From: Actinotignum timonense
GTDB lineage: Bacteria > Actinomycetota > Actinomycetes > Actinomycetales > Actinomycetaceae
Direction: 5' to 3'
DNA: 64,000 nucleotides
NCBI RefSeq assembly: GCF_030216305.1
Contig: NZ_JASOKT010000008.1
Location: 1 to 64,000, forward strand
Shown here: in pieces, positions 16,164 through 24,386 of the stretch
Layout: each line of letters begins with the position of its first letter
How positions within the stretch are numbered: position 1 is the stretch's first letter
Made by a program: the position numbers and the translations under genes
Notes under the pieces: model-generated
Told to the model about the DNA's origin: nothing
Seen by the model: the letters and a program-made list of their open reading frames with translations, nothing else
Database searches by the model: none

Positions 16164-17468
16164 TTAACGCAAGGCACGCGGGAGCCGGGCGCCGTCGTCG
16201 TTAAAAGCGGAGAGGCGATAGCAGGTGACGGTGAGCTCACCGCTCACCTCCATCCGCACCTGCCCGCGCGGGTAAATGCGCTGGGTGAAGGAGGTGGTGC
16301 CTTCTTGGAAGAGCTCGACCAGGGAGCCGTCCATCCACAGGGAGGCCGGCGCGTTCACGGCGGCGGTGAAGAGCACCTCGTTGGTTTCCGAATCGCGCAG
16401 GGAGACGGTGCCGCTACCCGCCAGGTCCAGGGAGAAGGAGTGCAGCTCAGGCAGTTCGGTGACCACGGTGCCCTCGCCCTCGCGCAACGCGAAGATTTCG
16501 GGGGCCGGCTCGGTCCACACGCGTCCGTCGGAAATACGCACCTGGCGCGGGTAGGTCAGCGCACCGTTGTAGCCCGAGGCGTCGATATCGGCGTCGGTGC
16601 GGTCGGAGCCTTCCCAGGTCCAGCCCCAGGCGAGCACGCGCTCCCCGTCCACCACGCACTGGGGCGCGTAGAAGTCGGGCCCGGCGTCGAATTCACCGCC
16701 GGCACGGGGCACGAAACGGGGGTACCCGGCGCTCATATCCAGATCGCCCACCAGGTAGGCCACCCCGGTGAGGTGATCCATAAGCGTTTCCGCTTCCACC
16801 CACTGGGAGACGATGAGCACCCACGCCTCCCCCACCTGGATGAGCTGGGGGCATTCCCAGATGGAGGCCGGGGCGTAGATGGAGGCGAGCGGGTCGTCGC
16901 CCACCAGGAGGGTGTCCAGGTAGCGCCAGTTGCGCCAATCGGAGCATTCGTAGAGGAAGATCACGGGGGTGCCGTCCTCGAAGCCGCCGCCGTGGATGGC
17001 GTAGGTGCGCCCCTCCACCTCGAAAATGAAGGGGTCGCGCATGGCGCGCACGTTTTCGATGGGCGGCATGGTGGCGACGACGCCGGTGGGCTCCCAGCCA
17101 CTCCTATCGGCGTTTTCCTCCGCCAGGACCGTCACGGAGGGGCCGTCCCCGCGGGTGACGGCGGTGTAAAGCAGCGAGGAGACTCCCTCGTGCACGGTGC
17201 CCACGCCGGACCAGCAGCCGGCCGAATCGGGCTGCCCGGGGCGCGGTTTGAGGGCGATGGGCTGCGCCGTCCAATTGACGAGGTCCGTGGAGGTGGCGTG
17301 GCCCCAGTGGATGTGGTCATGCCAGGGCGCCTTGGGGTTGTACTGGTAGAACATGTGCCAGGTATCGCCCACCTTGTGGATGCCGTTGGGGTCGTTGACC
17401 CACCCGAAGTTCGGGCGCACGTGCAGGGCGGGGAAGAAACGGTCGGGGAAGTTGTCGAGCTGTGTCAT
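16164..17468 (-). CDS. GH32 beta-fructosidase (sucrose/fructan hydrolase), internal start
   Basis: The enzyme half of the fused frame, 434 residues if begun at its own ATG (17468). GH32 motifs are complete: WVNDPNG at 23-29 with nucleophile D26, MRDPF with the transition-state Asp, and WECPQL with the acid/base Glu. The C-terminal beta-sandwich follows (about 310-434). There is no signal peptide, so it acts inside the cell on imported sucrose, sucrose phosphate or short fructans. It lies in one transcription direction with the SP-family sugar transporter at 18774-20093. Confidence 0.9.
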   Translation of the reverse strand: MTQLDNFPDRFFPALHVRPNFGWVNDPNGIHKVGDTWHMFYQYNPKAPWHDHIHWGHATSTDLVNWTAQPIALKPRPGQPDSAGCWSGVGTVHEGVSSLLYTAVTRGDGPSVTVLAEENADRSGWEPTGVVATMPPIENVRAMRDPFIFEVEGRTYAIHGGGFEDGTPVIFLYECSDWRNWRYLDTLLVGDDPLASIYAPASIWECPQLIQVGEAWVLIVSQWVEAETLMDHLTGVAYLVGDLDMSAGYPRFVPRAGGEFDAGPDFYAPQCVVDGERVLAWGWTWEGSDRTDADIDASGYNGALTYPRQVRISDGRVWTEPAPEIFALREGEGTVVTELPELHSFSLDLAGSGTVSLRDSETNEVLFTAAVNAPASLWMDGSLVELFQEGTTSFTQRIYPRGQVRMEVSGELTVTCYRLSAFNDDGARLPRALR

Positions 17469-18653
17469 GATTGCCTCCTTTGTTGAGGGGGTTGGGGGCG
17501 GCGTGGCGGCCAGTGGGGAGCGACTGTGTCCCTCATCGTTGAGGAGGGCACGGTCGGGTACCCAGCCGGCGTGACGGCGCCCGTGGGCTGCGGCGTAGAG
17601 CCGATGTTGGTCAGTTCCCGCCGTTGAGCTTTCCTGCGGTGCCGTGGGGCAGCCGCAGCTCGGCCCGGTGATGACGGTGCAGGGCACCAGTCGGGTACGG
17701 TGCCGCTCCGCGGCGGCATCCGGGTCACCGAGCAGACGGGTGATTTCGGTAATGGCGCGCTCGGCAACCTCTTCTACCGGGTCAACGGCGCGCAGGAATG
17801 ATTGGGCTTCGGGCAAGTGGGAATCATCGAAAACGGCCAGGCGAATATCGCGGCCCGGCACCAGGCCGCGGCGCCGTATCTCCGCCATGGCGGGCACGCA
17901 CATGGCCGAGCTGCCCAGCACCAGGGCGTCAATATGGGCGCAGGAGTCAAGCACCTGGGCGATCTGGCGGCGCACCGCCCGCGGGGAGGAATGGGCGCCC
18001 ACCAGCTGGTGGCGGGTCACCCGGTGGCCGCGTTCCACCAGGGCTTCCTCGAAGCCGCGCATATGCTGCGAGCCGTTGGCGATGCGCCGGTCCGGGTAGA
18101 AGAGCACCGGGTAGCGCACCCCGTGGTCGAGGAGGTGTGCGGTAATATCGCGGATCCCCTGCTGGTAGTCGGTGCTCACCTGCGGGGCCACCACGGCGGG
18201 ATCGTTCCCGTTCACCACCGCGAAGGGGATGGCGTGGCGGCGCAGCCGCGGCAGCGAGTGCCGGCGCCATCCGGGCACGGGGCTGATGATCACCGCGTCC
18301 AGACGGTGCGCGATGAGGGCGCTGAGCGCCGCTTCTTCGGTATGTACGTTCGCGCCGGTATCCAGCAGGAAGGGCACCAGGCCGGCGTCGGTGGCCTGGC
18401 GGGCCAGCTCCAGGGCCACCGCTGTGCCCCCGGCGTTGCCGAGTAGGGTTCCCACAATGGCGATTCCGGGTGAGGCCCCGGCGCGTAGGGAGCGGACGGT
18501 GCGCGGGCTGGAGTAGCCCAGTTCCGCTGCCGCCTCCAGTACCCGCATCCGGGTGGATTCAGCCACCCGCCGGGTCCCGTTGAGCACGTGGGACACCGTG
18601 GTGATGGATACCCCGGCGCGGCTCGCCACGTCTTTCATCCCTACGCCCGCCAT
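16164..18653 (-). CDS. LacI-family regulator reading in frame into GH32 (829-residue fusion frame)
   Basis: One uninterrupted frame encodes a complete LacI-family regulator (about 1-336: HTH MKDVASRAGVSITTVSHVLNG at 6-26, then a periplasmic-binding-like sensor domain ending near GPSCGCP), about 59 residues of unconserved linker, and a whole GH32 enzyme from residue 396. LacI proteins normally stop near residue 336, so the regulator has lost its stop codon. The start is ATG 18653 with GGAGGAACA. The linker has the look of translated intergenic DNA, and an excellent ribosome site precedes the GH32 ATG. The cell may therefore make a fusion, a separate enzyme, or both. The regulator presumably senses sucrose, fructose or fructan breakdown and controls the transporter upstream. 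Confidence 0.75.
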   Translation of the reverse strand: MAGVGMKDVASRAGVSITTVSHVLNGTRRVAESTRMRVLEAAAELGYSSPRTVRSLRAGASPGIAIVGTLLGNAGGTAVALELARQATDAGLVPFLLDTGANVHTEEAALSALIAHRLDAVIISPVPGWRRHSLPRLRRHAIPFAVVNGNDPAVVAPQVSTDYQQGIRDITAHLLDHGVRYPVLFYPDRRIANGSQHMRGFEEALVERGHRVTRHQLVGAHSSPRAVRRQIAQVLDSCAHIDALVLGSSAMCVPAMAEIRRRGLVPGRDIRLAVFDDSHLPEAQSFLRAVDPVEEVAERAITEITRLLGDPDAAAERHRTRLVPCTVITGPSCGCPTAPQESSTAGTDQHRLYAAAHGRRHAGWVPDRALLNDEGHSRSPLAATPPPTPSTKEAIMTQLDNFPDRFFPALHVRPNFGWVNDPNGIHKVGDTWHMFYQYNPKAPWHDHIHWGHATSTDLVNWTAQPIALKPRPGQPDSAGCWSGVGTVHEGVSSLLYTAVTRGDGPSVTVLAEENADRSGWEPTGVVATMPPIENVRAMRDPFIFEVEGRTYAIHGGGFEDGTPVIFLYECSDWRNWRYLDTLLVGDDPLASIYAPASIWECPQLIQVGEAWVLIVSQWVEAETLMDHLTGVAYLVGDLDMSAGYPRFVPRAGGEFDAGPDFYAPQCVVDGERVLAWGWTWEGSDRTDADIDASGYNGALTYPRQVRISDGRVWTEPAPEIFALREGEGTVVTELPELHSFSLDLAGSGTVSLRDSETNEVLFTAAVNAPASLWMDGSLVELFQEGTTSFTQRIYPRGQVRMEVSGELTVTCYRLSAFNDDGARLPRALR
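17474..17481 (-). promoter_or_regulatory. Strong Shine-Dalgarno inside the LacI-GH32 frame
   Basis: AAAGGAGG lies 5 nt before the GH32 ATG at 17468. It is as strong as any ribosome site in the window and shows that GH32 is, or was, translated on its own. Confidence 0.8.
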
Positions 18654-18672
18654 TGTTCCTCCTTCTTACGTT

Positions 18673-18685
18673 GTACGACGACGCC
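18673..18685 (+). repeat. Dispersed intergenic motif copy (GTACGACGACGCC)
   Basis: Copy of the scattered motif in the gap between the sugar transporter and the LacI gene. A small GGTGC/GCACC hairpin is nearby (18734-18747). Confidence 0.55.
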
Positions 18686-18773
18686 GGCGGCCCGCTGCGC
18701 GGGCCGCGCCACCCGTCGGCGCGCCACCTCGACGGTGCGTGAGCACCGTACCAGGCGCGGGGCGCCGCCCGGG

Positions 18774-20093
18774 CTACACGTCCTCGAGAAGAGTTCCCTT
18801 CGTCTCCGGCATCATAGTCCGCGACCAGATGACCGCGCCGAGCATGCACGCAGCGTAGAAGAGGAAGGTGAAGGTCATCGAGGCTTGGAACATCACCGGG
18901 AAGGTGCCGGAGATGATCGCGGCGGACACCCAGTGGGCGGCCGAACCGACGGCCTGGCCGTTGGCACGGTGGGCCGGCGGGAAGATCTCCGAGATGAAGA
19001 CCCACAGCACCGAACCGATACCCACCGCGAGCGCCGCGATGAACACGATGATGAGAACCAGCACAATAATGCCGGTGGTGGTGGACAGCTCCGAGCCGTT
19101 GAAATAGAAGATTCCGGCGATGGCCAGCAGTGCCACCAGGTCGATGCCGGCGCCCAGGGTCACCAACGGGCGGCGTCCCGCCTTGTCCACGAGGGAGCGG
19201 CCCAGCAGGGTGAAGGCCAGGTTGGTCAGTCCCACCAGGATGGAGGAGGCGAAGGCGGCATCGCCGGCGATGCCGGCGGACTGGAGCAGGGACGGTGCGT
19301 AGTAGAGCACCGCGTTGGTGCCCGCGAATTGGGAGAAGAAAGCGATGAGGATCGCCATGGTGATGGGGCGGGCGGTGCGCTTCGAGAAGAAGGGCTCCGT
19401 TGCCGCGGCGTGCGGGGCGGCGTTATGCATATTTGCCATGACCTGCGCGGCTTCGTTCTTGCCCCACAGGTCTTCCATGACGCGCAGCGATTCGCTATCG
19501 CGCCCGCGGGTGTAGAGCCAGCGCGGGCTTTCCGGAATGAAGTAGCACACCGCGAGGAAAATGAGGGAAGGCACCGCCTGGATGCCGAGCATCCAGCGCC
19601 AGCCCAGCTCCACCGGCATCATTTTGACGATGATGTAATTGGAGAAGTAGGACACCACAATGCCGATCACGATATTGAGCTGCACCGTGGCCACCAGTTT
19701 TCCGCGCCGTGCGGCAGGCGATATCTCCGCCGTATACAGCGGGGCGATCACCGAGGAGGCCCCCACCGCGATCCCGCCGAGCATGCGGAAGATGAGGAAG
19801 AAGACCCAGCTATTGGCTACCGCCACGCATACAGAGGTGATGAGGTAGAGGGCGGCCACGCCTTTGAGGACGGGGCGCCGGCCCCATTTATCGGCCGGGA
19901 TACCGCCGAAGAGCGCCCCGATAATGGTGCCGATGAGGGCGCAGGAGACCGTGAAGCCCAGCTGCCCGGCGCTCAGATCCCATTTATCTTGGAGGGCTGC
20001 CGTGGTTCCGGAAATCACCGCGGTATCGAAACCGAAGAGGAAGCCACCGAGTGATGCGGCGGTGGCCGAAAATGGTACGAGGTGTTTTTTCAT
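18774..20093 (-). CDS. MFS sugar transporter (sugar porter family)
   Basis: Twelve-helix permease of 439 residues. Sugar-porter signatures are all present: GGFLFGFDTAVISG near the N-terminus, DKWGRRP in the first cytoplasmic loop, PESPRW before the central loop, a second DKAGRRP, and PETKG at the C-terminal end. Start is ATG after GAGGAGAGAAC. It is first in a group with the LacI regulator and the GH32 fructosidase, so the probable substrate is sucrose, fructose or a short fructan, imported with protons. A -10-like TAGAGT lies at 20231-20236, with the 52-bp palindrome just upstream of it. Confidence 0.9.
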   Translation of the reverse strand: MKKHLVPFSATAASLGGFLFGFDTAVISGTTAALQDKWDLSAGQLGFTVSCALIGTIIGALFGGIPADKWGRRPVLKGVAALYLITSVCVAVANSWVFFLIFRMLGGIAVGASSVIAPLYTAEISPAARRGKLVATVQLNIVIGIVVSYFSNYIIVKMMPVELGWRWMLGIQAVPSLIFLAVCYFIPESPRWLYTRGRDSESLRVMEDLWGKNEAAQVMANMHNAAPHAAATEPFFSKRTARPITMAILIAFFSQFAGTNAVLYYAPSLLQSAGIAGDAAFASSILVGLTNLAFTLLGRSLVDKAGRRPLVTLGAGIDLVALLAIAGIFYFNGSELSTTTGIIVLVLIIVFIAALAVGIGSVLWVFISEIFPPAHRANGQAVGSAAHWVSAAIISGTFPVMFQASMTFTFLFYAACMLGAVIWSRTMMPETKGTLLEDV

Positions 20094-20254
20094 GTTCTCT
20101 CCTCACCGTTGAGAATGCTGTTCGTGGCTGGTGCTGCGATGGCGGGAACGGTGCGCTTCCGTTGCGCCCCGTTTCCTTGCCCCGTGCCCCGTTTCCAGCT
20201 CAGGAACGGGGCAGACCGGCCGGTGCATTCACTCTAAGAAGAAGTGCTGGCATG

Positions 20255-20306
20255 AGCTAGGCCCGTCTCCTAAAATTTGCGCAAATTTTAGGAGACGGGC
20301 CTAGCT
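20255..20306. repeat. Perfect 52-bp palindrome without a spacer
   Basis: Two 26-bp arms are exactly complementary with no loop bases. The centre reads AAATTTGCGCAAATTT, with a central CG like LacI-family operators. The outer arms carry AGGAGACGGGCC. It lies between malQ (ending 20361) and the promoter region of the sugar transporter, both on the minus strand. It may combine a terminator for malQ with an operator for the transporter. Confidence 0.9.
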
Positions 20307-20319
20307 GCGTCGTCGTACC
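20307..20319 (-). repeat. Dispersed intergenic motif copy (GCGTCGTCGTACC on plus strand)
   Basis: The motif abuts the right edge of the 52-bp palindrome, between it and malQ. Confidence 0.55.
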
Positions 20320-20360
20320 TTTAACGGCAGTCGCGGACCTGTTTGTTCCCGTGCACCGCC

Positions 20361-22517
20361 TTAGCCGCGCGGGTGGCAGCGCTCGTATTCCGCCGTGTAG
20401 GCGGCGATGAGGGAACGCAGCCGGGGGTGCTCGCCCAGGTCCTCGGTGAGGACCACCTTTTCAGTGCCGTCGGCCAGCGGGATCTTCCAATTCGGGTATT
20501 CGGTATCGGTCCCGGGCTGGTTTTGGGTGCGCCGCTCGCCCACCGCGTCCACCAGAGCAATGGCCTGGAGCTGTGCGGGGGTGCGGGCAATATAGCAGTG
20601 CATCGCCTCGATGAGCTCGCGCTCCGTGGGGTCGTGGCTCTCCAGCAAACCGCAGCCGCACAGGGTGTCAATAAGCACGCTGCGCTCGCGGCGGGCTTCT
20701 TCGCGTACCTGCTCCACGGGCTCCACCAGGATATCCAGGGAGGCACGCAGGTCCACGTGTTCGCCGGCCAGGTAGCCGGCCAGCGGGGGCAGGTCGTGGG
20801 TATCCACCGTGACCAGGGAGGCGCTGCGGTAGTGCTCGGGGGCACGGAAGGCTTCCCCTTCCTTTTCGAAGAGCATGACGGAGGTTCCGAAAATGCCCCG
20901 TTCGGTCAGGAAATCACGCACCCAGGGCTCCACGTTGCCCAGGTCTTCCCCGATGAGGAAGGTGCCCGAGCGCGCCGCTTCCAGCATGAGCACGCCGATG
21001 AGGGCTTCGTGGTTGTAGTACACGTAGGTGCCGTCCACCGGCTTATTGCCCGCCGGGATCCACCACAGCCGGAAGAATCCCATCACGTGGTCGATGCGCA
21101 GCGCCCCGGCATGGCGCATGACGGTGCGGGCCATGTCGCGCACCGGTGCGTAGTGCTGGCGGTCGAGCTCCACCGGGTTGAAGGGCGGCGGGGACCAGTC
21201 TTGCCCGAGCTGGTTGTACATATCGGGCGGGGAGCCCACGCTCACCCCGCTGGCGAAGGCATCCGGGTTGGCCCAGGCATCCGCGCCGCAGGCCTGCACC
21301 CCCACCGCGAGGTCGTGCACCACGCCGATGCCCATGCCGGCATCGCGCGCCACTTTCTGGGCGGCTTCCAGCTGCTGGTCCATGACCCACTGGCACCAGC
21401 AGTAGAAGTCGATGCGTTCGCTCAGCTCGGCGCGTTCGCGGCGCGAGGCCAAGGTATCGGGGCGCTCGCATTCGAGCGGGAAGTGCTTGCCGTAGCGCTC
21501 AAACATCGCGCACCAGAACGCGAAATCTTCCAGGCCCTGGCCTTCGGCGGCGCGGAACGCGTCGAAATCGGCCTGGCGGGCGTGGCTGCGCGGTTCGCGG
21601 TAAATCACTTCGAGGGCGCTGCGTTTGGCTTCCCAGCAGGCGCTGCGATCCAGCAGAGTATTGTGCAGCGAGGATTCCTTGGGGGCCTGCCCCGCCCACG
21701 TGACCATGGAGCGCTTGCCGGAGTCCATATAGGCCACTTCGCGGATGTCCTCCGGGCGGATGTAGAGAGGGTTGAAGAAGCGGCGCGACGTCGGCAAATA
21801 CGGCGAGTTCGTGAGCTGCCCGCACGGTTCGGCGGCGTGCAGCGGGTTAATGAGCACGAATTGCGCCCCCAGCCCGCCGAAGAGCGAGCCGAGTTCGGCC
21901 AGGTCCGCGGTGTCCCCCGTCCCCCAGGAGTCGCGCGAGCGCACCGAGTAGAGCTGGCTCATCACGCCCCAACCGGCCACGCCTTTTTCTGCCGGGGCGG
22001 GCAGGCGCGCGGGCACCACAATGAGCGCCCCGCTATGCCAGGTGGCGGCCTCCTCCCCCGCTGCCGGCGGGGTGACCTTGGCGCGCACCGTGTGGTAGCC
22101 GAGCGGCAGGTTCCCCGGGATGATGAAGGCGGCGCGGCCGATCATGGCGCCGTCGATGAGGCGCGGCAGTTCAAAATCTTCGGCCTGTACGGCGGGTAGT
22201 TCCGCGCCGTCTTCTAGTTCGTAGGTGAGGGTGACGGCCGCGCCGTGGGGCACGTGCACGCGGATGATCTGCTCGTTACCTTCGCGCACCACCGTGGTGG
22301 CGGGCAACACGTGGCGCCATTCGCGGCTATCGACCGTGTCCAGCGCCGCCTGCGCCGCTTCCGGAGTGGAGGTGTCAATCCCCATGGCCGCGAGCACCGC
22401 GACGAGCGTATCGGCATCCACCGTCACGTATTCGCCCGCGAAACTCCAATAATGCGTTGCCACTCCGTATGCATCAGCGATGCGGTTGAGCATATCTTGC
22501 GGTGGTGAACCCGCCAT
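20361..22517 (-). CDS. malQ: 4-alpha-glucanotransferase (amylomaltase)
   Basis: Enzyme of 718 residues, GH77 family, which moves alpha-1,4-glucan segments between maltodextrins. The actinobacterial long form is seen: an N-terminal domain of about 150 residues precedes the barrel. Catalytic landmarks are ALRIDHVMGFFRLWWIP (nucleophile Asp in RIDH), FLIGEDLG (acid/base Glu) and VDTHDLPP (transition-state Asp). Start is ATG after AAGGAGGGAACC. Cytoplasmic. It is separated from the sugar transporter downstream by the palindrome and appears to be transcribed alone. Confidence 0.95.
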   Translation of the reverse strand: MAGSPPQDMLNRIADAYGVATHYWSFAGEYVTVDADTLVAVLAAMGIDTSTPEAAQAALDTVDSREWRHVLPATTVVREGNEQIIRVHVPHGAAVTLTYELEDGAELPAVQAEDFELPRLIDGAMIGRAAFIIPGNLPLGYHTVRAKVTPPAAGEEAATWHSGALIVVPARLPAPAEKGVAGWGVMSQLYSVRSRDSWGTGDTADLAELGSLFGGLGAQFVLINPLHAAEPCGQLTNSPYLPTSRRFFNPLYIRPEDIREVAYMDSGKRSMVTWAGQAPKESSLHNTLLDRSACWEAKRSALEVIYREPRSHARQADFDAFRAAEGQGLEDFAFWCAMFERYGKHFPLECERPDTLASRRERAELSERIDFYCWCQWVMDQQLEAAQKVARDAGMGIGVVHDLAVGVQACGADAWANPDAFASGVSVGSPPDMYNQLGQDWSPPPFNPVELDRQHYAPVRDMARTVMRHAGALRIDHVMGFFRLWWIPAGNKPVDGTYVYYNHEALIGVLMLEAARSGTFLIGEDLGNVEPWVRDFLTERGIFGTSVMLFEKEGEAFRAPEHYRSASLVTVDTHDLPPLAGYLAGEHVDLRASLDILVEPVEQVREEARRERSVLIDTLCGCGLLESHDPTERELIEAMHCYIARTPAQLQAIALVDAVGERRTQNQPGTDTEYPNWKIPLADGTEKVVLTEDLGEHPRLRSLIAAYTAEYERCHPRG

Positions 22518-22741
22518 GGTTCCCTCCTTGTGTCTCCCCGTGTGTCCCCGGTTGCTCGCCTCCGGTGGCGAGCCCGGTTACTAGAATATCTGCTCCGTTG
22601 CCTTTCCGTGGAATTCCGCGCCGTGGTGGGGATGGTGCGACGACGACGGCGCAGCTGGCGGGGGCCGCCCCGCCACGCGCCATTGGCCCCGGGCCGGGCA
22701 CCGTTGGCACCCCACAGCTGCGAAAATTCGCTCCGTGGTAG

Positions 22742-24094
22742 CTATGCCATGCGCGCAGGGTAGGCGTGCCGAAGGTAGATAAAGGAAATAATCGTTGCAC
22801 CCGCGATAAGCAGCCATGTTATTCCGTAGGGCAGCGCAGAAACTCCATCCCCCGATACGAAAGCCAAGGCCACGATAGAGGTAGTCAGCGGGATAAACAT
22901 CGTGGATGCGAGGGATTCCACGATCACCGCAGAGCTGGCCATCTCCTCGATGGTGATGCCGTCAGGCTCGTCCGGGTCGTCGAAGAAAATATTGAGGGTG
23001 TCCAGGTAGGCGATGCCTATGCCGATCCCGGCAAGGGTCCACGCGATGCAGAACACAGGCGTAGCCGATGCCGGGCGCCACCCGGAGAAAATCCACGCCG
23101 CCAAGAAGATCGCCGCGAGCGCGATGAAACCGAGCCCAAAAATAACGCGGAGCCGATATCCGCGCCGAGTCGCGGCCGGCTTGATGCCGCAGACCACGCC
23201 CACAACGGCCCAGCCGAGCCCGCCGCCCATAATGATGATGCCCAGGGCGTCCGGGCCGGCCTGGTAGAGGTCGTGCGCGGTGAGGGAGACGAGTTCATTT
23301 CCCGCAAAATAGCCACCGGTTAGGAAGAGCATGCCGGCCAGGGCGGCGCGGCGGGGTGTTTTTTGCGTGAAGGTGCCCTGAGGCATGAGGAGCACGGCCA
23401 CGCGGCCCAGCACCGCCACCCCGATGACCATGAGCACGATCTTGAGCGGGCCAGATGCCGGGATAATTGTTATTCCCACGCCCGCCACGATGAGGAGAAG
23501 CGCGGTATAGGAGAAGGGCGATTCTTTGCGTTCCCCTTCGGTTTGGAGATTGAGGGCGATAACGAAGCGGGCTACCAGAAGCAGCGGGAGGTAGAGGAGC
23601 ATGGCCCAGCGCCAGGAGAGCAGGTGCGTTGCCCACGCCGCATATGCCGGGCCGACCACGGAGGACACCACCCAGCTGGCGGAGGAAAAAGCTAGGGTGA
23701 GGCGCCGGGCGCGCCCGGAAAGGCCCAGCGCTACCGCACCGATGGAAGTCATGGCCAGGGTGGAGCCGGCCAGGCCCCGGATCGCTGCCCCGAGAAGATA
23801 GACCAAGATATGGGGCGCCGCGGCGCTGGTGCACGCGCCCAGCACCAGGAAAACGGTGGCGCCCATGAGGAGGCGGGGTAGTCGCATCCGATTCATCAGC
23901 GCCGCACCGATGGGCAGCCCCGCCATGGAAGCAATCGCGGATACTCCCATAATCACACCGTAGAGGTTTTGCGCGTGCAGGTCTTTGGCCAGGATCGGCA
24001 AAATCAGCTGGTTGAGGTAGGTCTGCATTCCCCCGATAAGTTCGAGGATAATGACGGCAATAGCGATCACCAGCCCGGCGCTTCGTTTTTTCAT
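22742..24094 (-). CDS. MFS transporter
   Basis: Permease of 450 residues with about twelve to fourteen hydrophobic segments. Weak MFS loop motifs are visible (GAALMNRMRLPRLLMG after helix 2; GLSGRARRLTLAFS). It resembles drug:proton antiporters of the EmrB/multidrug kind, but no substrate can be given. Start chosen at the ATG that follows TACAGT plus 6 nt (leaderless); the 30 further in-frame codons upstream are not supported. The 220-bp gap to malQ holds a variant of the dispersed motif (around 22637). Confidence 0.8.
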   Translation of the reverse strand: MKKRSAGLVIAIAVIILELIGGMQTYLNQLILPILAKDLHAQNLYGVIMGVSAIASMAGLPIGAALMNRMRLPRLLMGATVFLVLGACTSAAAPHILVYLLGAAIRGLAGSTLAMTSIGAVALGLSGRARRLTLAFSSASWVVSSVVGPAYAAWATHLLSWRWAMLLYLPLLLVARFVIALNLQTEGERKESPFSYTALLLIVAGVGITIIPASGPLKIVLMVIGVAVLGRVAVLLMPQGTFTQKTPRRAALAGMLFLTGGYFAGNELVSLTAHDLYQAGPDALGIIIMGGGLGWAVVGVVCGIKPAATRRGYRLRVIFGLGFIALAAIFLAAWIFSGWRPASATPVFCIAWTLAGIGIGIAYLDTLNIFFDDPDEPDGITIEEMASSAVIVESLASTMFIPLTTSIVALAFVSGDGVSALPYGITWLLIAGATIISFIYLRHAYPARMA

Positions 24095-24100
24095 GGTCTT

Positions 24101-24106
24101 ACTGTA
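24101..24106 (-). promoter_or_regulatory. -10 box of a leaderless promoter (MFS transporter)
   Basis: TACAGT on the minus strand, 6 nt before the ATG at 24094. Confidence 0.5.
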
Positions 24107-24235
24107 GCCGGGCCGGAAGTCCCAAAAAATACCGAAACCGCCACAAGATTTCACCACAAAAGCCGCATCAAAATTCCGTTTCAAAAGCCGCCCGCAACAT
24201 CACCCCACACCCCCGTCTCAAAATATGGACACATA

Positions 24236-24386
24236 TGCTATGGTGGCTTCGTTCTACCAAACACGCATCTTGACGCCACCGCTATAAAACAGCACGACCC
24301 GGTGCGAAACAACACTATTCGAGCGCCACACTCTCCACGTATGCGCGATATGGCCTGTTCAGATGCTGAGATTGTGAAAGGTTTTT
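24236..24386 (+). promoter_or_regulatory. Promoter and long leader of the SulP gene
   Basis: TATGCT at 24236-24241 could be the -10 box, leaving a leader of about 140 nt before the GTG at 24387. GGTGGC at about 24242 can pair with GCCACC about 35 nt later. No known riboswitch is recognised. Otherwise the gap between the two divergent genes is featureless. Confidence 0.3.

Noticed and set aside
15948..17486. 512-codon plus-strand frame across the GH32 gene
   Set aside because: Antisense shadow of GH32; low-complexity Gly/His/Val/Ala translation with no recognisable domain.
18588..20054. 488-codon plus-strand frame across the sugar transporter
   Set aside because: Antisense shadow of a clear MFS gene; the translation is His/Arg/Gly-rich and unlike a real protein.
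20255..20306. Insertion-sequence end or miniature transposon
   Set aside because: No transposase, no target duplication and no interior sequence between the arms.
20343..22199. 618-codon plus-strand frame across malQ
   Set aside because: Antisense shadow of malQ; no motif, no start signal.
24095..24184. 30-codon N-terminal extension of the MFS transporter
   Set aside because: Hydrophilic, unconserved and without a ribosome site, whereas the ATG at 24094 has a -10 box at the leaderless spacing.
24107..24386. Riboswitch in the SulP leader
   Set aside because: Only a weak 6-bp long-range pairing can be seen and no conserved riboswitch core.
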